A DNA stretch of 64,000 nt, taken from NCBI RefSeq assembly GCF_900112775.1, contig NZ_FOYZ01000009.1:38740-102739 (forward strand), in the 5' to 3' direction. The stretch is from Anaeromicropila populeti. Lineage in GTDB: Bacteria > Bacillota > Clostridia > Lachnospirales > Lachnospiraceae. The notes under the pieces are model-generated. The model was not told the origin of the DNA. It did not search any database and worked only from the letters and a program-made list of their open reading frames with translations. Below are positions 28,001 through 35,021 of this stretch, piece by piece. Position 1 is the first letter of the stretch, and each line of letters begins with the position of its first letter. The position numbers were made by a program, and so were the translations under genes.

Positions 28001-30505
28001 CGATACGTATACACTTTCAGGAGCACTGGAATCACAAATAATCTGGTAAACCTTTGTTGTATGAAAATCATTTTTTTCATCATCGCAGCTTACGCTTATT
28101 AGATAATTTGCATTATTATCCAACGCTACTTCGTCAGATGAATACATTTTATAAGGGGAATTCAGATCTACTCCTTCTCCAAAACCAAGTGTCTGTTCAT
28201 AGATAAGACCATCCAAAGTGTCAGGTAAGTTGTCAGCACTTCCCGTACACTTATATATCTTAACATAGGAATTTTCTGAATCCTTTAATAGGTCATCATC
28301 CGTAACCTTTATTTTTACTTTAGGTGAGTTACTTTTTGTATAAATTGTTATTCTTCCAATTTCGTCTTTCAATTCTTCTTCATCAATATCACTGTCATTT
28401 AAAGAAATACCAATTGAAGGCTCAATAGTAACATAATTTATAATACAGCTTTTACTGGCACAATATCTGCTTTCGCCCCATTTGTTCGTATCTTCTGTTA
28501 CCTTTACTAAGAATCTTTGCAAATCCTTTGCTGTATCATCATAATTTACCTCAAAACTGATAAACCTCTTATTGTTTTCAAATTTCTCACTAATATTTTC
28601 CCTTTGCACATTATTTAATAAAATCACGTCATCAACCGTTTCATTATAATATTGAAACACTTCACTGATCGCCTTAGAAACAGTAGTGTCCTCAACCGTA
28701 ACGGTTATATCTGCACTTAAATATCGGTTATCTGTCTCTGAAAAATCACTTCTATCAGCTTCTACAGTAATTTTAGGAGGCTCTGTATCAACCTTTAATG
28801 TAGTAATCGTACTAGAATCATTACTCTTCAAAGTGTCACTTTCACAGTATTCTTCCGTTTCATAGCCATTTTTATAATATCGGACACTTATTGTCTTATA
28901 GTAACCATCTGGAATATGAGTAGAAACTATTATTTCTTTTTCACTGACAACTGATTCTACTTGCCATTCCAGATTATCTAACTTCATATCTATATTATTA
29001 TTTTCCCAAGATAACCTCAAATTATTATTTAGAACTGATTCAGTTGAAAACTGAGCATTCTTATCCTTTACCTTCACCACTAATCTCGTTTCATTTGATG
29101 CCTCTGCTTCGTTGGCATCATCATATTCATAGAAATTATTACCATTTATATCCTTTTCAAAACATGTTTCTGTTTCTCCATATAATACTTCTATCATTTG
29201 CGCGTTCTCAACAGAAAAATTCTCAACTGCACATTCTATTAATAAAGAAGTTATTTCTATATCTTGAATTTCAAAATATAAATATCCTCCATTTAGCACC
29301 GTTGCACAGGTAAGAGAATCGCCATTGTCATTCGTGGCTTTTATTTGTTTTCCATTACTAACTAACGTATTATTTGCACTATCTTTAATGGGAATATCCT
29401 CTATCATTTCACTGGTAGATAGAATTTTACATCCTTCCACTGGCGTAATAGTAAGTTTATTTTCTGCTACATTGCTTCCATCTAAATTAGTTGTAAAACA
29501 CGGTTCTGGAGTATTAACGGATAAATAAGAGCCTACAACACCCAACTGCAAGTTGAAAACGCCCAGCTCCATTGATAATGTCTGCTGTGGAAGTCCTCCC
29601 TGCATACCACGAAATTTAACTTTTTGTACAGTGCAAGGTTCGTTGACAACATCTGAATAAAAAATATTTGGGAAAATCTTTGTGTCAAATACAATACTTC
29701 CCGTTTTATCTTTTAGTACAATTATATTATTATCTGCATCATATTCCACAGAATACTCTGTGTTCTCTAATCTTCCCTCTATGTAATCAACAATTGCTTG
29801 TTTTGTTGAACCTCCTAACGTACGGCTGACATCACCCATACCTACAATAATCTTATTTGTAACAACCATTAAAGTAACTTCTGCTTTTGTAGAATCGTCC
29901 TCACCCACATACTTTGCATATAAGGTTACCTCCTCTGACTCCCCTTCTACTTCGCCAAAAGTCACATTAAAACTTCCTTCTGTTCCATCCACTCCATTAA
30001 TATCTGCTAAATCTGAGTCACTGGATGTAAGTTCAATCTCCTTTTCTGGTTCTACAAATGTAATATTAATAGTTTGACCACTAACATAGTGATAATCATC
30101 CAGTTCGTCCTCAAAACTCAAAGCCTGTGGTTCTTCGCTGGCTTCCGGTGTTGCTGCCGGCTCTTCTGAACTACCTGGTTCTTCGCTGGCCTCTGGTGTT
30201 GCTGTCGGCTCTTCTGAACTGCTTGGCTCTTCACTGGCCTCTGGTGTTGCTGTCGGCTCTTCCGAGCTTTCTGGCTCTTCACTGGCTTCCGGTGTTGCTG
30301 TCGGCTCTTCTGAGCTTTCTGGTTCTTCGCTGGCTTCCGGTGTTGCTGTCGGCTCTGTTCCTCCCTCACCTTCCGCATATGCAACCTGCGTTTTCAACGA
30401 AAACGAACTTAATAAAAAATCATTCTTGAATAGATTGACTGTTAATAAAATAACCAACATAACAGTAAGAATTTTTGAAAATTTCTTCTTTCCAAGGCCC
30501 TTCAT
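22094..30505 (-). CDS. Giant secreted Ig-repeat cell-surface protein
   Basis: Predicted 2803-residue surface protein. A signal peptide (KKKFSKILTVMLVILLTVNL, likely cleavage after AYA near residue 44) is followed by five 16-residue EPTATPEASEEPxSSE-type repeats (residues 51-128), an Ig-like N-terminal part, and from about residue 570 a string of Ig-like modules marked by 16 D-x-x-x-P linkers (for example IDKTVPVV, VDQSEPEL). Many modules carry the R-T-A-x-I-x-I-x-E-x-N-F and DxAGN motifs. The C-terminus is WVQYYNN, a hydrophobic helix, then RRRRL; there is no LPxTG. It probably projects from the membrane as an adhesin or scaffold; no catalytic domain was recognised. Start 30505 has AGGAGG six bases upstream; earlier in-frame Met codons are rejected. 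One transcription unit with strong signals at both ends. Confidence 0.9.
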   Translation of the reverse strand: MKGLGKKKFSKILTVMLVILLTVNLFKNDFLLSSFSLKTQVAYAEGEGGTEPTATPEASEEPESSEEPTATPEASEEPESSEEPTATPEASEEPSSSEEPTATPEASEEPGSSEEPAATPEASEEPQALSFEDELDDYHYVSGQTINITFVEPEKEIELTSSDSDLADINGVDGTEGSFNVTFGEVEGESEEVTLYAKYVGEDDSTKAEVTLMVVTNKIIVGMGDVSRTLGGSTKQAIVDYIEGRLENTEYSVEYDADNNIIVLKDKTGSIVFDTKIFPNIFYSDVVNEPCTVQKVKFRGMQGGLPQQTLSMELGVFNLQLGVVGSYLSVNTPEPCFTTNLDGSNVAENKLTITPVEGCKILSTSEMIEDIPIKDSANNTLVSNGKQIKATNDNGDSLTCATVLNGGYLYFEIQDIEITSLLIECAVENFSVENAQMIEVLYGETETCFEKDINGNNFYEYDDANEAEASNETRLVVKVKDKNAQFSTESVLNNNLRLSWENNNIDMKLDNLEWQVESVVSEKEIIVSTHIPDGYYKTISVRYYKNGYETEEYCESDTLKSNDSSTITTLKVDTEPPKITVEADRSDFSETDNRYLSADITVTVEDTTVSKAISEVFQYYNETVDDVILLNNVQRENISEKFENNKRFISFEVNYDDTAKDLQRFLVKVTEDTNKWGESRYCASKSCIINYVTIEPSIGISLNDSDIDEEELKDEIGRITIYTKSNSPKVKIKVTDDDLLKDSENSYVKIYKCTGSADNLPDTLDGLIYEQTLGFGEGVDLNSPYKMYSSDEVALDNNANYLISVSCDDEKNDFHTTKVYQIICDSSAPESVYVSYPFKTTYKELLNNIPINPIIEESVVNQMIVVAYDSQSGIADITASYNKVNGNGTFSEGITSSGVDANGMSYTTKAFTMTEYQTGTLTVTVTDKAGNKTSELVDNETIIDNTKPVVWVNNTALDEENVEKTKQHFIGDSSEIMIQVRDYCIKNIEDNPKVTLYKTGDGTPHVLEDLDWTSGTGGTYVQYLETTISGEELTELGDGEFELVIDASDEAGNVITDRNRWYYNIDQTAPVAVLEYESFQKTEGGSVIASEDVESGAFYHTCKFKVTVTEEHFSSDDFSSFEVYDSSNHKLTIPDDCWAIESKNGNEYVYILTLSDGMYEGVKVVCADQAGNKGESNLNSLIFGVDTVAPVIEEIQVSSAQGTTSGFYASAVTAKVTIVEANISEAKVTIKSKTGTAKEVVLGASSYEEKNSMDTTIFTVSPLEEDENDVNIKTCEIKLQMDGAYTITVFCADKREPDATVNRSKEISIDTGKPEVSAQFTSAETPVNDKYFKEVRIADITFKDVNLPEELTGENTWLDYVKQHVKNANGNPAIDFSGATCEKSISADTNQTTVTIHNVAFPGAVENETSGEYRLIVSCTDQATRPAINLEVTFIVDQIQPEVQNVDYLYADNGAVTETGTGDERKILLRKDAAVSFHAKDNMLLDSVKYGIVSSVTPTVEELESLSTKALDVNEDAIELDIKERADKTPYTGYLYVEVADKSGNILRWTDSVIYFDGTEPEIGIEFDLNNTDLGVIGYNKSRTANITITEDNIDLDALHVKVKKNGTTMDLMDGDVLQGNAEFAEFSKPSWVKTGNQYKAAVIFSEEGDYQLTVECADICENSKENISESFNIDMTAPPADACWIQYAYKNGSGQPSDHEQRALYKTTDNKMIKLDNSATITIHFEDNVGLDRIRYVFSNTVLDSTVKLSELQNCQEQDVTETNIKNKNFEITLDSVFGGYLYVEAYDNAQNATRVVDGKILFDNLVPTVDITFDATNSTNFYNKSRTATITIFEHNFIPEQTKVITGGPTASGWTKSKDNTYTASVNFSTDGKYKIQVECIDACGNTGTKQSEEFTIDTLKPEIKVNFDNVSAENGNCYKQARTASVVIEEVNYIASNTTISVEARDMNGKTISAPVPGTEITNNAIHSQNIAFDTNGEYTLKITCVDAAGNSESWELSDPSTFIIDKDAPVLEKTDIVYKEKNSGAVAKFINFISFGYFAKEAISVNISTEDGMSGIHTIEYYTEDETAGKQNEKKIVVDNKKTSTKEVSFTLSPDFKGTVYAKATDYSGNVSGEGNYTKATSLILKNKKAAQTLQDTISIEPMSKPNENGIYSGDVKVKLAVKEDYDGINSLSYSAGSAVSGDVEFSNSKDITYQWGETVTLTAKENNNNEVRVQVSYFDNVGNVAVTKTETYKIDITKPVLKITYDNNSNVNDKYFKEVRTAKIEIDELNFNPEDVVISIKRNGTEVTNMKPSAGSWKEDGIKHTASIPFAEDGEYEFTVTYTDMAGNKADYEHKDEFIIDKTVPVVAIQYSNNNAENTAYYRNARLATVEIDEHNFYVSDVKIDVTRRLDGAVVSAPGVGGWSANGDHHQATIDCGEDGEYSITVSYVDMAGNQSEVISKQEFIVDQSEPELKIEGVEAKHAYNSKVVPTVTFTDTNLDTNRSVITLTGKKRGKVRDGFTRAAIGKGQKVTLDIFEETKEIDDIYTLDAVIYDKAGNSIKESVEFSVNRFGSTYDISEETEGILNKYNKEVPDLQVREVNVDVLTEYAVSYVKDGSVQLLTENEDYAVTKSEDTANWKEYTYTIFADNFEKEGNYSVIITSTDAAENQSDNTVNNKEIKFTIDKTSPVITVSGIEDNKIYNAETQLVYVVVKDNIYVEEVEVRLNDTVYHTWDVEAISDVQGDLSFNIDGLDKRQDLSILVKDAAGNTTAKEIKDFLITQNRWVQYYNNRRAVIGTIGGMGSLIGTGLFIFYRRRRL
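30122..30355 (-). repeat. 48-bp tandem repeat, about five copies
   Basis: Five near-identical 48-bp units encode the 16-residue Glu/Pro/Ser/Thr-rich repeat behind the signal peptide of the giant protein. Units differ mainly at one codon position (PE/PS/PG before SSE). A VNTR of whole-codon length, prone to copy-number change without frameshift. Confidence 0.92.
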
Positions 30506-30578
30506 ACCCATCCTCCTAAGTCTCATAACCACTTTTAACTATTCTATATGCACTAACTTTACATAATCCTTCCAGTTT

Positions 30579-30607
30579 ATTGTACATGAAAATGAACATA
30601 AAATCAA
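30579..30607 (-). promoter_or_regulatory. Promoter for giant surface protein
   Basis: Minus strand TTGATT (30607-30602), 17-nt spacer, TACAAT (30584-30579), about 70 nt upstream of the start codon. Confidence 0.68.
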
Positions 30608-30615
30608 TATTAATT

Positions 30616-30643
30616 AAAAAATCCTCACGCACATGCGTGAGGA
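30616..30643 (-). terminator. Terminator after rpmF
   Basis: Perfect 9-bp stem TCCTCACGC/GCGTGAGGA with a 4-nt loop, followed on the minus strand by TTTTTTAATT. Confidence 0.92.
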
Positions 30644-30682
30644 CTCTGTGAGAATCTCATTTTATAATTATAAAACTGGAAA

Positions 30683-30862
30683 TTATTCTGCAGAGATAAT
30701 TTCCTTCTTATTATATGAACCACAAGCTTTACAAACCCTGTGTGGCATCATTAACTCTCCACATTTACTACATTTCACAAGATTTGGAGCAGCCATTTTC
30801 CAATTTGCTCTACGACTATCCCTTCTTGCTTTTGAAGATTTATTCTTTGGACAGATTGACAT
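30683..30862 (-). CDS. rpmF: 50S ribosomal protein L32
   Basis: 59-residue large-subunit protein, beginning MSICPKNKSSKARRDSRRAN. The zinc-ribbon cysteines are present as CSKCG and CKACG, so this is the zinc-binding (C+) paralogue. The ribosome site AAGGAGGTG is the last sense codons of the upstream DUF177 gene, and only 2 nt separate the two genes. The yceD(ylbN)-rpmF pair is conserved across bacteria. Confidence 0.97.
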   Translation of the reverse strand: MSICPKNKSSKARRDSRRANWKMAAPNLVKCSKCGELMMPHRVCKACGSYNKKEIISAE

Positions 30863-30864
30863 AT

Positions 30865-31392
30865 TTACACCTCCTTAAAATTCTTGAAGACATCTTGAAA
30901 TGCCGACATTCTCGGATCACCTACAGCTTTATCGCACTGGCAATTCTCTTTATTCAAATTTGTTCCGCAAACAAAACAAATGCCTTTACAATCTTCTGAG
31001 CATAAAACTTTTAAAGGGAACTGAATTAATATTTCATTATATAATAATAACTCTGTATCCAGATCATAACCAATCACATAGTTGGTTTCATCTAATTCTT
31101 CAATTCTATCCTTTTCAGTTTCATGAAAATCCAAATTCTTTGAAACGTGAATGTCAAACTTCGTTTCAACTTCTTCAAGGCATCTACTACATGGAAGCAT
31201 AAGTGAAATCTCTGTGCTGCACTCAAGTGAAATCATTCGTTCCCCTTCACAAGAGATTTTTAAATCAATTGGATTTTTCTTCGCAAAAGAATACTCAGCT
31301 CCATCCAGTTTAAAATATTCCATTTCAATCGGAACTGTGATGTGTAGGACTTTGCCCTTCACTGACATAATCTCTGATAAACTAATTAACAT
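30865..31392 (-). CDS. DUF177 / YceD family protein (YlbN)
   Basis: 175-residue cytoplasmic protein of the YceD (DUF177) family, implicated in 23S rRNA accumulation and ribosome assembly. It has the family's C-terminal cysteine block (LCSEDCKGICFVCGTNLNKE, then CQCD, ending DPRMSAFQDVF), plus an additional CSRC pair near residue 69. Its last codons supply the ribosome site for rpmF, so the two are translationally coupled. ATG start with GGAGA seven bases upstream and a clear promoter. Equivalent to ylbN in the Bacillus ylb cluster. Confidence 0.93.
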   Translation of the reverse strand: MLISLSEIMSVKGKVLHITVPIEMEYFKLDGAEYSFAKKNPIDLKISCEGERMISLECSTEISLMLPCSRCLEEVETKFDIHVSKNLDFHETEKDRIEELDETNYVIGYDLDTELLLYNEILIQFPLKVLCSEDCKGICFVCGTNLNKENCQCDKAVGDPRMSAFQDVFKNFKEV

Positions 31393-31453
31393 AAATTATC
31401 TCCATAACCCTGTTTATTTAGGTTTTCCACAAGGATTTTTCCACACTTTCTTA

Positions 31454-31482
31454 GTTATACCACACCGATAAGCAAAAGTCAA
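31454..31482 (-). promoter_or_regulatory. Promoter for DUF177-rpmF
   Basis: Minus strand TTGACT (31482-31477), 17-nt spacer ending TGG, TATAAC (31459-31454). Confidence 0.75.
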
Positions 31483-31519
31483 CCAAATTACATTTAATTC
31501 TGCTCTTTTTATACAAAGT

Positions 31520-32710
31520 CTAAACTAAAGCTACTGTTTCCCGTGCAATAGCCAATTCTTCATTAGTTGGTATAATGTATGCTTTTACTTTTGAATCAGG
31601 AGTAGAAATCATTATTTCCTTTCCTCTGGCTTTATTGTTCTCTGGATTTAGCTGTATTCCCAAGTATCCCAAATAGGAAATTGTCTGGGCACGAACCACA
31701 TGATCATTTTCACCAACACCTGCTGTAAACGCAATGGCATCTACACCATTCATAGCGGCAACATAAGAACCGATATATTTTGCAACATGATAGGAAAATA
31801 CCTTTACCGCACGTTTTGCATAAACATCTCCCTCATTAGATGCCTTATCTAAGTCTCTGAAATCACTGGAAAGTCTGTTTGACATGCCATAAACACCAGA
31901 TTCCTTATTTAATACATTCATAACCTCTGAAATAGTTTTATCCTCTTTTTTTGCAATAAATTCAATAATTGCGGGATCTAAATCTCCGCTTCTGGTTCCC
32001 ATAATCAATCCTTCTAATGGTGTCAATCCCATACTGGTATCAACAGACTTACCATTTTTCACCGCAGATACGCTGGAACCATTTCCCAAATGGCACACAA
32101 TAACCTTTGAATCATTTAAATCCAAACCCGCAACTTCAACCAGTCTTTTTGATACAAAACTGTGACTTGTACCGTGAAAACCATATCTTCTTATTTTATA
32201 TTCTTCATAATATTTAACTGGCAGTCCATACATATATGCCTCTTCTGTCATTGTCTGATGAAACGCCGTATCAAATACAGCTACCATTGGTACTTCTGAT
32301 AACGCCTTTTTGCAGGCATCTATTCCAATAAGATTTGCTGGATTGTGAAGTGGAGCCAACTCATTACATTCTTCAATTGCTTTTACTACCTCATCCGTAA
32401 TTACAACAGAGGAAGCAAATTTTTCTCCACCATGAACCACTCTGTGGCCTACTGCCCCAATCTCCTGTAAGCTTTTTATTACCCCATAAGACTCATGAAT
32501 CAGAGCATCTAAGACACATTGAATGGCAGCTGAATGATCTTTCATTTCCACATCTGTAATTATTTTTTCTCCATCACCAGGTTTATACGTAAACCTTCCA
32601 TCAATTCCTACACGCTCGCAAATTCCAGATGCCACAGCAGCCTCTGTCACAGAATCAATTAACTGGTACTTTAACGATGAACTTCCACAATTTATTACTA
32701 ATACTTTCAT
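31520..32710 (-). CDS. ackA: Acetate kinase
   Basis: Acetyl phosphate + ADP to acetate + ATP, the ATP-yielding last step of acetate fermentation; 396 residues. The N-terminal phosphate loop VLVINCGSSSLKYQLID, the RRYGFHGTSHSFV block, VCHLGNGSSV, TPLEGLIMGTRSGDLDP and FTAGVGEN are all canonical for the ASKHA-fold kinase. It starts 29 nt after the pta stop and shares its promoter. Confidence 0.98.
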   Translation of the reverse strand: MKVLVINCGSSSLKYQLIDSVTEAAVASGICERVGIDGRFTYKPGDGEKIITDVEMKDHSAAIQCVLDALIHESYGVIKSLQEIGAVGHRVVHGGEKFASSVVITDEVVKAIEECNELAPLHNPANLIGIDACKKALSEVPMVAVFDTAFHQTMTEEAYMYGLPVKYYEEYKIRRYGFHGTSHSFVSKRLVEVAGLDLNDSKVIVCHLGNGSSVSAVKNGKSVDTSMGLTPLEGLIMGTRSGDLDPAIIEFIAKKEDKTISEVMNVLNKESGVYGMSNRLSSDFRDLDKASNEGDVYAKRAVKVFSYHVAKYIGSYVAAMNGVDAIAFTAGVGENDHVVRAQTISYLGYLGIQLNPENNKARGKEIMISTPDSKVKAYIIPTNEELAIARETVALV

Positions 32711-32739
32711 AACCTATAAAACCTCTTTCCTTCTCTAGC

Positions 32740-33744
32740 TTAACGCTGTGCACTGGCTTGAACTGCTGTAATCGCTACAACACCAACAATATCTTCTGCT
32801 GAACATCCACGGGACAAATCATTCACTGGCTTTGCAATTCCTTGAGTAAGCGGACCATACGCCTCTGCCTTTGCTAATCTTTGAACCAGCTTATAACCAT
32901 TATTTCCAGCATCCAGAGTTGGGAAAATCAACACATTTGCATTTCCAGCAATTTCACTTCCTGGTGCCTTAAACTGACCAATACTAGGAACAATTGCCGC
33001 ATCCACCTGATATTCTCCATCCAGTTTAATTTCTGGATACATTTCCTTAGCCAGTCTGGTTGCTTCTACAACCTTATCCACATCAGGATGCTTAGCACTT
33101 CCTTTTGTAGAGTGAGAAATCATTGCTACATATGGATCCTGCTGTACCAATAACTCAAAACTGTATGCAGTAGTACCAGCAATATGAGCCAACTCTTCTG
33201 CATTTGGATTTTGATTCAACCCTGCATCACCAAAAATAAAGATACCATTTGATCCGTACTCACAATTAGGAACTACCATAACAAAAATCGCCGAAACTAA
33301 CTTTGTTCCTGGAGCTGTTTTTAATATTTGTAAAGATGGTCTTAACACATCGGCAGTTGCATGACAAGCACCAGCAACCATTCCATCAGCATCTCCTGCC
33401 TTAACCATTACAACACCAAAGTACAAGTAATCTGATAATAAAATCTTTTTTGCCTCTTCATATGTCATGCCCTTGCTTTTACGGGCTTCCACTAAAACCT
33501 CTATATATTCATCCAATTTAGCAGTTTTCTCTGGATCTACAATTGTAACCTCCGACAAGTCATATCCATATTTTGCGGCCTTCCCCAGAACCTTATCCCT
33601 GTTTCCCAGTAAAACCAGTTCTGCAATATCTTCCTCCATTATTTTCACTGCTGCCTGAATCGTTCTTATATCATTCGTTTCAGGTAAAACAATTGTCTTT
33701 CTGTCTTTTCTTGCTCTCTCTTTTATTGTTTCAATAAAATTCAT
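32740..33744 (-). CDS. pta: Phosphate acetyltransferase
   Basis: Acetyl-CoA + phosphate to acetyl phosphate + CoA; 334 residues, the short form lacking the N-terminal regulatory region of enteric Pta. Recognised by VLPETNDIRTIQAA, DGMVAGACHATADVLRPSLQI, MISHSTKGSAKHPDVDKV, FPTLDAGNNGYKL and the C-terminal GPLTQGIAKPVNDLSRGCSAEDIVG. ATG start with AAAGGAG eight bases upstream. First gene of pta-ackA with a strong promoter and a leader of about 115 nt in which I see no clear structure. Confidence 0.98.
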   Translation of the reverse strand: MNFIETIKERARKDRKTIVLPETNDIRTIQAAVKIMEEDIAELVLLGNRDKVLGKAAKYGYDLSEVTIVDPEKTAKLDEYIEVLVEARKSKGMTYEEAKKILLSDYLYFGVVMVKAGDADGMVAGACHATADVLRPSLQILKTAPGTKLVSAIFVMVVPNCEYGSNGIFIFGDAGLNQNPNAEELAHIAGTTAYSFELLVQQDPYVAMISHSTKGSAKHPDVDKVVEATRLAKEMYPEIKLDGEYQVDAAIVPSIGQFKAPGSEIAGNANVLIFPTLDAGNNGYKLVQRLAKAEAYGPLTQGIAKPVNDLSRGCSAEDIVGVVAITAVQASAQR

Positions 33745-33864
33745 TTAATTAGCTCCTTTCAAAAAATGCACCTTCTATAACGCACTTCTTTTGCAACTAC
33801 TTATCCTCGCATTGCAAACTGATTTATATTGTGTACTTGTATAAGTAACTTACTTTTCGGGTTC

Positions 33865-33893
33865 ATTATATACCAATTGTTTATTGCATACAA
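33865..33893 (-). promoter_or_regulatory. Promoter for pta-ackA
   Basis: Minus strand TTGTAT (33893-33888), 17-nt spacer, TATAAT (33870-33865). Confidence 0.78.
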
Positions 33894-33990
33894 GATGTCC
33901 AGAAGCTAATTTTGGTACTAAATTAAGTACAATTGCGCTTGTTAAATTATTCTCAATTTATTGTTAAAAAACTCTCAAACTCTAACCAAT

Positions 33991-34860
33991 TTACCGACGC
34001 TCTGCAAGAAAAAAAAGAGCAACTGTACCTGGTCCAGAATGTGCTCCAATAACAGGATCTAGTATATTCACAATCATTTCCTTGACATGAAATCTATTTT
34101 TCACTTTATCTGCAAGATACTCTGCATCCTCTAAACAATCTCCGTGGCTAATTGCCACATATTGGAGTTCTGGATTTACAATATTCTCTTCCAAATACCT
34201 ATATAAACTGTCTAATGACTTTTTCCGTCCTCTTGCTTTTTCAATTACAATCAGGTGTCCCTCATTGTCCACATGCATAACTGGTTTTATGCTCAGTGCG
34301 GAACCAAAAATAGCTGCTGCTGTAGAAAGACGTCCTCCTCTTTTTAGAAAGAACAGATCTTCTACTGTAAACCAATGGCAAAGCTTTAGGCGATTATCTG
34401 CCACCCATTGATATGCTTCTTCAATAGTCTTCCCATTTTCTCGTAAATCAATCACATACCGCACCAGAAGTCCTTCACCTAATGCGGCACTTAATGTATC
34501 GATATAAAAAATTTTATTGTTTGGATATGCTTCCTTCAACTCCTCTAGTACAATAGAAACGGCCTGGTAGGTTCCACTAAGCCCAGAAGAAAAGCCCAGA
34601 TATAGTACATCCTTTCCAGACTTCAGCACTTCTTCAAATGCTAATCCTGCACTTTCGATATTCACCAGCGATGTCTTTACATGGACTTTTTCCCTCATCA
34701 TTTGATAAAATTGACTTAAATCTGTATTCTGCCCTTTTACATATCCAGAATACTCTTCTTCATCCACAAAGAATGAAAGTGGCAACACTTCAATGCTATA
34801 TTTATCAATCATTTCCTCTGGCAAATTTGCTGCACTATCTGTCATAATTGCAAAACTCAT
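33991..34860 (-). CDS. DegV family fatty-acid-binding protein
   Basis: 289-residue DegV (FakB-like) protein that would present a bound fatty acid to the kinase FakA, whose homologue lies at 46186. Family marks: start MSFAIMTDSAANLPEEM, VKTSLVNIESAGLAFEEVL, YLGFSSGLSGTYQ, the KRGGRLSTAAAIFGSALSIKP block and the C-terminal IGAHSGPGTVALFF. One domain, full length. ATG start with GGGGGAAG upstream. It stands alone, divergent from tmcAL. Confidence 0.94.
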   Translation of the reverse strand: MSFAIMTDSAANLPEEMIDKYSIEVLPLSFFVDEEEYSGYVKGQNTDLSQFYQMMREKVHVKTSLVNIESAGLAFEEVLKSGKDVLYLGFSSGLSGTYQAVSIVLEELKEAYPNNKIFYIDTLSAALGEGLLVRYVIDLRENGKTIEEAYQWVADNRLKLCHWFTVEDLFFLKRGGRLSTAAAIFGSALSIKPVMHVDNEGHLIVIEKARGRKKSLDSLYRYLEENIVNPELQYVAISHGDCLEDAEYLADKVKNRFHVKEMIVNILDPVIGAHSGPGTVALFFLAERR

Positions 34861-34880
34861 AGACTCTTCCCCCTGTCATG

Positions 34881-34903
34881 TAGATATAATACCATAATAT
34901 CTA
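34881..34903 (-). promoter_or_regulatory. Inverted repeat in degV leader
   Basis: Perfect 7-bp arms TAGATAT...ATATCTA around 9 nt, at about +6 to +28 of the predicted degV transcript. Possible operator; it could also be chance in AT-rich DNA. Confidence 0.35.
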
Positions 34904-34915
34904 GTAATCATTACC

Positions 34916-34944
34916 ATTATAAGCATTTTGTATCAATCTGTCAA
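34916..34944 (-). promoter_or_regulatory. Consensus promoter for degV
   Basis: Minus strand TTGACA (34944-34939), 17-nt spacer, TATAAT (34921-34916): perfect sigma-A consensus. Confidence 0.88.
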
Positions 34945-34957
34945 TTACATGTTCAAC

Positions 34958-34986
34958 TTGTAGATTCTCATAATTCCGATTATAAT
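34958..34986 (+). promoter_or_regulatory. Promoter for tmcAL
   Basis: TTGTAG (34958-34963), 17-nt spacer, TATAAT (34981-34986), divergent from the degV promoter and 35 nt before the start codon. Confidence 0.7.
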
Positions 34987-35021
34987 ATAAGAAAAAAACA
35001 TATTTGAAGAAGGGATATCAC

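Noticed and set aside
30122..30355. CRISPR-like array
   Set aside because: Repeats are contiguous, codon-phased and translated, with no spacers.
30118..30429. Repetitive open frames (RQQHRKPAKNQK and VLRWLPVLLPALL types)
   Set aside because: They are the other frames of the 48-bp repeat in the giant surface protein; repetition is a by-product of the coding repeat.
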